Source: Govanella sp037189785 (GTDB lineage Bacteria; Pseudomonadota; Alphaproteobacteria; Sphingomonadales; Govanellaceae). Taken from it: DNA of 7,595 nt. The stretch is from the NCBI GenBank assembly GCA_037189785.1, contig JBBCIP010000148.1, positions 1-7,595 on the forward strand, written 5' to 3'. Positions 7,165 through 7,595 of the stretch are shown piece by piece. How positions within the stretch are numbered: the first letter of the stretch is position 1; every line of letters begins with the position of its first letter. Made by a program: the position numbers and the translations under genes. The notes beneath the pieces are model-generated. The model was not told the origin of the DNA and did no database searches. It saw only the letters and a list, made by a program, of their open reading frames with translations.

Positions 7165-7465
7165 ATGTCCACTGACTAAGAAAAAAACAGAAAAAATATA
7201 TTAGGCTGCTTTCAGAATAATTGCATGGAACACTAAGATTACCACTCCCCCGGTGATATTACTTTTGCTATCGGGCATTAGAAAGACTAGAGAAATCAAC
7301 AGCGGACTCCCCCCTCAATATATGTCTGTATGTATGAGAGCTCGCAATAAAAAATTCGGTTTGTGCCAGCTTTTTTTGTGTTTACTGCAGATGCGTACAG
7401 GGCTTTAGTTGGCTGTTAATTGGGGTATTATACTCTAACAAAGTAATAAAAAATCCAAAAACTCT
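7165..7465. other. AT-rich intergenic region without recognised gene
   Basis: About 300 bases between the oxidase remnant and the minus-strand hydrolase gene. It contains A-runs (7180-7198), a C-run (7247-7251), a T-run (7371-7377) and a TATAAT on the minus strand (plus-strand 7427-7432) without a matching -35 box. A weak stem (CCCGGT 7249-7254 with ATCGGG 7270-7275, 15-base loop) is not followed by a T-run. I see no convincing gene, RNA or terminator here. The two flanking units converge, so both should end transcription in this stretch. Confidence 0.5.
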
Positions 7466-7595
7466 TCAACCAGCACCGGCATGTGAGAGCATTGTCATTA
7501 ACAGCACTTGTGCACCCATAGCGACATCATATTTTGATGCAGACTCCGCTTCGTTGTGACTGATCCCATCTTCACAGGGCACAAAGATCATACCC
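7466..7595 (-). CDS. M20-family N-carbamoyl-L-amino-acid hydrolase / allantoate amidohydrolase, C-terminal end (partial)
   Basis: On the minus strand the last 42 residues of a gene enter from the right edge and stop at TGA (plus-strand 7466-7468). They read GMIFVPCEDGISHNEAE, then a short linker, then a helix (DVAMGAQVLLMTMLSHAG). The G-M-I-F-V-P-x-x-D-G-I-S-H-N-x-x-E block is the highly conserved C-terminal motif of the carbamoylase / allantoate amidohydrolase / beta-ureidopropionase group of M20 metallopeptidases. Its His-Asn is part of the active-site region near the dinuclear metal centre. These enzymes hydrolyse N-carbamoyl or ureido groups from amino-acid-like compounds in the cytosol. 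The gene is convergent with the operon to its left. Which member of the group it is cannot be decided from the fragment; the cysteine in VPCEDG occurs where many relatives have Ser or Cys. Confidence 0.85.
   Translation of the reverse strand, partial: GMIFVPCEDGISHNEAESASKYDVAMGAQVLLMTMLSHAGAG

Noticed and set aside
7249..7275. Possible terminator hairpin CCCGGT / ATCGGG
   Set aside because: Six pairs including one G-T, a 15-base loop and no following T-run.
7340..7377. A-run and T-run around GGTTTGTGCC as a bidirectional terminator
   Set aside because: The inner stem is only three pairs and is separated from the A/T arms by mismatched bases, so it is too weak to call.
7427..7432. TATAAT on the minus strand as a promoter
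   Set aside because: No acceptable -35 box at 16-18 bases, and it lies downstream of the minus-strand gene, where a promoter would drive no visible gene.
1..7595. CRISPR array, tRNA, rRNA or insertion sequence
   Set aside because: No regularly spaced repeats, no tRNA-like folds and no transposase motifs were seen on either strand.

Overview
The window looks like part of a Gram-negative, probably alphaproteobacterial, chromosome. The signs are the end of a TonB-dependent receptor, periplasm-directed hydrolases (one with a Tat-like twin-arginine leader), and a decayed fragment resembling a fused cytochrome c oxidase subunit I+III. Base composition, judged by eye, is near half GC in the genes and clearly AT-rich after position 6566. 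The genus cannot be fixed from this sequence alone.

Positions 1-6566 hold one tightly packed plus-strand gene series: the 3' end of a TonB-dependent receptor; a secreted metal-dependent amidohydrolase of the N-acyl-D-amino-acid deacylase (D-aminoacylase) family; a Tat-type secreted serine hydrolase of the beta-lactamase/EstB/D-aminopeptidase fold; a cytosolic DUF2817 protein with M14 carboxypeptidase-like metal-site residues; a 12-helix MFS transporter; and a YkvI-family (APC/LeuT-fold) membrane protein. Junctions are a short gap, a 1-nt gap, an 11-nt overlap, an ATGA overlap and a 4-nt gap, so this is very probably one operon whose promoter lies left of the window.

Read together, the set is a plausible scavenging system for blocked or unusual amino-acid compounds (N-acyl-D-amino acids, D-peptides or similar amides). 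The receptor would bring the compound across the outer membrane, two periplasmic hydrolases would trim it, MFS and/or YkvI would carry products across the inner membrane, and DUF2817 would cut what remains in the cytosol. The family assignments are firm; the substrate and order of steps are inference.

Positions 6567-7595 differ in character. An AT-rich spacer leads into a broken remnant (about 6665-7164) of the C-terminal part of a cytochrome oxidase subunit III-like region, carrying a frameshift. After roughly 300 AT-rich bases with no recognised gene, the right edge holds the 3' end of a minus-strand gene (7466-7595) whose 42 visible residues match the conserved C-terminus of M20-family N-carbamoyl-L-amino-acid hydrolase / allantoate amidohydrolase. 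It points toward the operon and is another C-N hydrolase in the same neighbourhood.
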